Below, one piece after another: positions 3,724-6,231 of a stretch of 6,231 nt of DNA. The stretch lies in the NCBI GenBank assembly GCA_963169055.1, contig CAUJFU010000021.1, positions 1-6,231 of the forward strand, in the 5' to 3' direction. The DNA is from Myxococcota bacterium (GTDB lineage: Bacteria; Myxococcota_C; UBA6777). The position numbers were made by a program, and so were the translations under genes. The first letter of the stretch is position 1; each line of letters opens with the position of its first letter. A model generated the notes under the pieces. That model made no database searches. It saw only the letters and a list, made by a program, of their open reading frames with translations, and had not been told where the DNA came from.

Positions 3724-5955
3724 ATGGTGTCAAGCGAGAAAAAGAGCGAAGAGGGTTCGAGCAAGAAACTGGTGATCGGCGATCAGGAAGGGCGTGTCAA
3801 AAGCGTCGGTGGATGGGAGCTTTTCGCGAATACGTTGGACGAGCGCCCCGGTCGCACCGTGGTGGATGTGTTTGTTGAGGGAGAGGTCGAAGAAGCCGTC
3901 ATTGGGGCAGATATGGGGGGAAGGACGGTTTTTGATGTGGAGGAGGTAGGAAAGACGGTCTTGGAAGGGGGAGACGTTGCGTTTGAGACGACGGACGAGA
4001 ACGTTATTTCGGTGGGGGAGGGCGTTGTGGAGGGGAGTGCGACGGATGGGAAAACGAGAGGCGCGAGCCAGACGGTGCGAGCGAAGCAGTTGCGACGTTA
4101 TCGAGACGGGGTTTTGACAACGGCGAAGGGAGATCGTCGTGTGTTGCAGGGGGATGAGCAGCAAGCGTTTGCGTTGCCGTATTCTTCGACCGATGTGATC
4201 GGTCGTTTGGGGGCTTATGATCTGCTTGGTGAGATCGGAGAAGGGGGGATGGGGAAGGTTTACAAGGCGTATTCGCTGAACCTTTGCCGTTTTTGTGCGA
4301 TCAAAGTGATGAAGGTTGGGAAACAGATCAACGAAGCGACGATCTTGCGATTTCAAAATGAGGCGATGCTTGCGGGAAGATTGCGGCATCCGAATATCAT
4401 TTCGGTGTTTGATGCGGGCGAAGAGCCGGGGACGTTTTATTTTGTGATGGATTGGATCGAGGGGAAGACGTTTCAAGATCTGATCGACGAAGAGAGCGAT
4501 GAGGCGATGAGGCGGGGGCTACAGATCTTGAGCAAGTGTTGTCGAGCGTTGGATTATGCGCATCGACGGGGGATTGTGCATCGCGACGTCAAGCCAGACA
4601 ATATCTTGATCGATCAACAAGGCGAGCCGTACATCATGGATTTTGGGATCGCCAAAGATCGCGAACAAGGGCTGAATTTGACGGCGACCAAAGCGACGAT
4701 GGGAACGCCGTATTATATGTCGCCAGAGCAGGCGAACGGAGAAGTGCAGAATGTGGGCCCGTTGAGCGATGTGTATTCGTTGGGAGCGACGATGTTCCAC
4801 TTGTTGACGGGTCGGGTGCCGTTTGTGGGAGATACGTTGTTTTCGTTGATGATGCAGGTGATCTCAAACGAGGTGGAGGTGCCGTCAGAGGTGGCGCGGC
4901 GGGTCTTGGGGCGGAAGATTCCGCAAGAATTGGACGTGCTGTGTTTGAAAGCGATGGAGAAGGAGGCGGGGCGGCGTTATGCGTCGGCTGCGGATTTTGC
5001 GGATGATATCGATGCGTATCTTGCGGAAAGGCCGATCAAAGCGCACCCATTGACACGCGCAGAGCGATTTCAAAAGCTGATGCGTCGGAACCGTGCGGTC
5101 TTTGCGGGGGTTGCGTCGGTGTTGGGTTTGCTGTTGGTGATGGTGTTGGCGTTTGGTTCGCTGTTGGTGTTCAATCTGCACAACACGGGACAGGCATTGC
5201 GGGATCAAGATCGCAAGGCAGCGTTGGATCAAGCGGCCACGCTTCAACGAGCGATTGCGGCCAATATGGTCGAGGGGCGGGCTGATATCGTGCGGGAGTT
5301 GGTTTCAAAGCTCCGAAAAGACCAGACCATCGCATCGATCGAAGTGGTTCGTTTGGACAAGACGTATGCGTACACGGATCTTTCGACGCGGCAGTTTGTG
5401 GAAAAACGCTTGTCTGATCCGAAGGTTCTTGAATGGATCAAGCAGAAACATCCGAAGCTATTGTCCAAAGTCAGCGAACTCAAGCGCATCGGTTTTTTGA
5501 ATATCGATCAAGCGCACAAAGGATGGTTGGCGCAAAAGAAGTCGTCTTTTGGAGTCGAAAAGGATCGTTGGAACGATGCGTTGACAAAGGAGAAAGCCGT
5601 TTCTTTTATGGAGTTGTTTGGGGGCAAGAAGGTGTTGACGGTGTATTGGCCAGTTCCGAATGGAAAGCCCTGTCAAGCGTGTCATGGAGAGACGGGGAAG
5701 GCTGTGTATGCGGGTTATGGCTGGGCGGGTACGTCCCAATTGAGGAAGAGCAATCGGGTGCGTGCGGTGTTGGTGGTGAGGCGAACGCAGGAGGATGTGG
5801 AGCAGCGGATCGCAGAGAATCGACGGTCGTTTGTGGGGATTGGGTTGGCGGCGACATTTGGTTTGTTGTGTTTGTTGTTTTTGTTCACAAAGCTGTTCGA
5901 TATCGGGCCAAAGCCCTTGTCGTTTGGTGTGCGAAAGAGGAGCGTGGGGAAGTAG
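3724..5955 (+). CDS. Transmembrane Ser/Thr protein kinase with extracytoplasmic heme c sensor domain
   Basis: This 743-residue receptor-type Hanks kinase would phosphorylate cytoplasmic proteins on Ser/Thr in response to a signal outside the membrane. Residues 1-160 are an acidic, Gly/Val-rich tail with repeated G-R/K-T-V motifs. Residues 165-435 are a complete kinase domain: glycine loop GEGGMGKVY (172-180), K194, E213, HRD 286-288, N293, DFG 306-308, SPE 333-335 and D349. It is an RD kinase with all catalytic residues present. A basic stretch (MRRNR) precedes the first membrane helix, about 459-484. The loop 485-701 is extracytoplasmic and holds C650-Q-A-C-H654, a covalent heme c motif in the context WPVPNGKPCQACHGETG, followed by VRAVLVVRRTQEDV. 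This context recalls the heme c PAS-like sensors of Geobacter chemoreceptors GSU0582 and GSU0935. A second helix (about 702-722) and a short basic cytoplasmic tail end the protein. The distal heme ligand is not identifiable. Substrates are unknown. Confidence 0.93.
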   Translation: MVSSEKKSEEGSSKKLVIGDQEGRVKSVGGWELFANTLDERPGRTVVDVFVEGEVEEAVIGADMGGRTVFDVEEVGKTVLEGGDVAFETTDENVISVGEGVVEGSATDGKTRGASQTVRAKQLRRYRDGVLTTAKGDRRVLQGDEQQAFALPYSSTDVIGRLGAYDLLGEIGEGGMGKVYKAYSLNLCRFCAIKVMKVGKQINEATILRFQNEAMLAGRLRHPNIISVFDAGEEPGTFYFVMDWIEGKTFQDLIDEESDEAMRRGLQILSKCCRALDYAHRRGIVHRDVKPDNILIDQQGEPYIMDFGIAKDREQGLNLTATKATMGTPYYMSPEQANGEVQNVGPLSDVYSLGATMFHLLTGRVPFVGDTLFSLMMQVISNEVEVPSEVARRVLGRKIPQELDVLCLKAMEKEAGRRYASAADFADDIDAYLAERPIKAHPLTRAERFQKLMRRNRAVFAGVASVLGLLLVMVLAFGSLLVFNLHNTGQALRDQDRKAALDQAATLQRAIAANMVEGRADIVRELVSKLRKDQTIASIEVVRLDKTYAYTDLSTRQFVEKRLSDPKVLEWIKQKHPKLLSKVSELKRIGFLNIDQAHKGWLAQKKSSFGVEKDRWNDALTKEKAVSFMELFGGKKVLTVYWPVPNGKPCQACHGETGKAVYAGYGWAGTSQLRKSNRVRAVLVVRRTQEDVEQRIAENRRSFVGIGLAATFGLLCLLFLFTKLFDIGPKPLSFGVRKRSVGK

Positions 5956-6069
5956 GTTGGGTGCGAGGGAGGAGCGTTGGATTGATCGGATGGCAGCGTG
6001 GGGAGGGGTGGATGGAGGCAGACGACGGCAGCGAGAGGAGTTGGGTGGAGGGAGGGGTGTAGGGATCGA
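5956..6069. other. Polypurine convergent intergenic region
   Basis: These 114 bases between the ends of two convergent genes are dominated by G and A on the + strand. G-runs include 6000-6003 and 6005-6008. No hairpin with a T-run is visible on either strand, so no intrinsic terminator can be called. Confidence 0.5.
6043..6064 (+). other. Third potential G-quadruplex motif
   Basis: G-runs at 6043-6045, 6050-6052, 6054-6057 and 6062-6064 have loops of 4, 1 and 4 bases. It sits at the junction of two convergent genes and shares the decamer GGGTGTAGGG with the motif at 2776-2803. Confidence 0.55.
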
Positions 6070-6231
6070 TCAGGGCCAAGAGAGGAGGAAAGAAAGGGGG
6101 CGATGGAGGCGGTCACGCCATGCTTTTTCGTTGTGGATGGCGTTTGGTTCGACGTAATGGAGTAGGTTGAGATCATCGAGGTAGCCGAGTTGTCGCATGG
6201 TGTCTCGCATCTGGAGGGTGACTTGGTAGTT
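6070..6231 (-). CDS. Esterase-like alpha/beta hydrolase, C-terminal fragment (5' end outside window)
   Basis: The last 53 residues of a protein whose start lies beyond the right edge; TGA is at 6072-6070. The fragment reads NYQVTLQMRDTMRQLGYLDD, then LHYVEPNAIHNEKAWRDRL and RPLSFLLSWP. The pattern A-x-HNE-x-x-W-x-x-R-L followed by a hydrophobic helix is the usual C-terminus of the putative esterase family (esterase D / PF00756-like). In that family the His of HNE is the catalytic-triad histidine (residue 33 of the fragment). The nucleophile and acid residues would be in the missing part, so the substrate cannot be judged. The gene converges on the kinase gene with 114 bases between the stops. 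The family call rests on a short fragment. Confidence 0.7.
   Translation of the reverse strand, partial: NYQVTLQMRDTMRQLGYLDDLNLLHYVEPNAIHNEKAWRDRLHRPLSFLLSWP

Noticed and set aside
3730-5006. Long frames antisense to and overlapping the kinase gene
   Set aside because: They are shadow frames of the kinase coding sequence. Their translations are rich in His/Arg/Gln without motifs.
5715-6176. A 153-residue minus-strand frame at the kinase 3' end
   Set aside because: It overlaps the second membrane helix of the kinase in antisense and is out of frame with the recognisable esterase C-terminus (6070-6231).
1-6231. CRISPR array, insertion sequence, tRNA or rRNA genes
   Set aside because: No regularly spaced repeats, transposase motifs, terminal inverted repeats or cloverleaf-like segments were seen in any intergenic stretch.

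Overview
This window comes from a bacterium, most likely a Gram-negative one: it encodes a cbb3-type terminal oxidase and a membrane protein with a c-type heme site on the far side of the membrane. Two traits point loosely to Planctomycetota, Myxococcota or other former deltaproteobacterial lineages. One is the Hanks-type Ser/Thr kinase; the other is the apparent fusion of CcoN to CcoO. The sequence alone does not fix the taxon. The DNA is moderately GC-rich, and the intergenic parts of the + strand are strikingly G-rich.

Layout from left to right. Positions 1-1587 (minus) hold the catalytic subunit of a cbb3 cytochrome c oxidase. Its 3' end is outside the window, and the reading frame runs past the normal CcoN C-terminus into what looks like the start of CcoO. 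Just upstream on the same strand (1692-2447) is a Crp/Fnr-family regulator with an FNR-like recognition helix and an N-terminal CxxC. A leader of about 190-270 bases with two perfect hairpins and a candidate promoter precedes it. Positions 2720-3025 (minus) hold a small unrecognised Cys/His-containing ORF whose second half lies in extreme C-rich sequence, including a C9 run. Positions 3235-3486 (minus) encode a cysteine-free ribosomal protein L31. Diverging from it, 3724-5955 (plus) encodes a 743-residue transmembrane Ser/Thr kinase. Its extracytoplasmic domain carries a heme c motif (CQACH). Positions 6070-6231 (minus) are the C-terminal end of an esterase-like alpha/beta hydrolase, convergent with the kinase and truncated by the window edge.

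How the genes may work together: the regulator-oxidase pair reads as an oxygen-responsive respiratory module, with the FNR-like protein probably controlling the high-affinity oxidase. The kinase appears to couple a periplasmic heme c sensor to cytoplasmic Ser/Thr phosphorylation. Heme c sensor domains are known from chemoreceptors and histidine kinases, so joining one to a Hanks-type kinase beside a cbb3 oxidase locus is the most interesting feature here. A functional link between the kinase and the oxidase is an inference from proximity only. L31 and the esterase look like unrelated neighbours.
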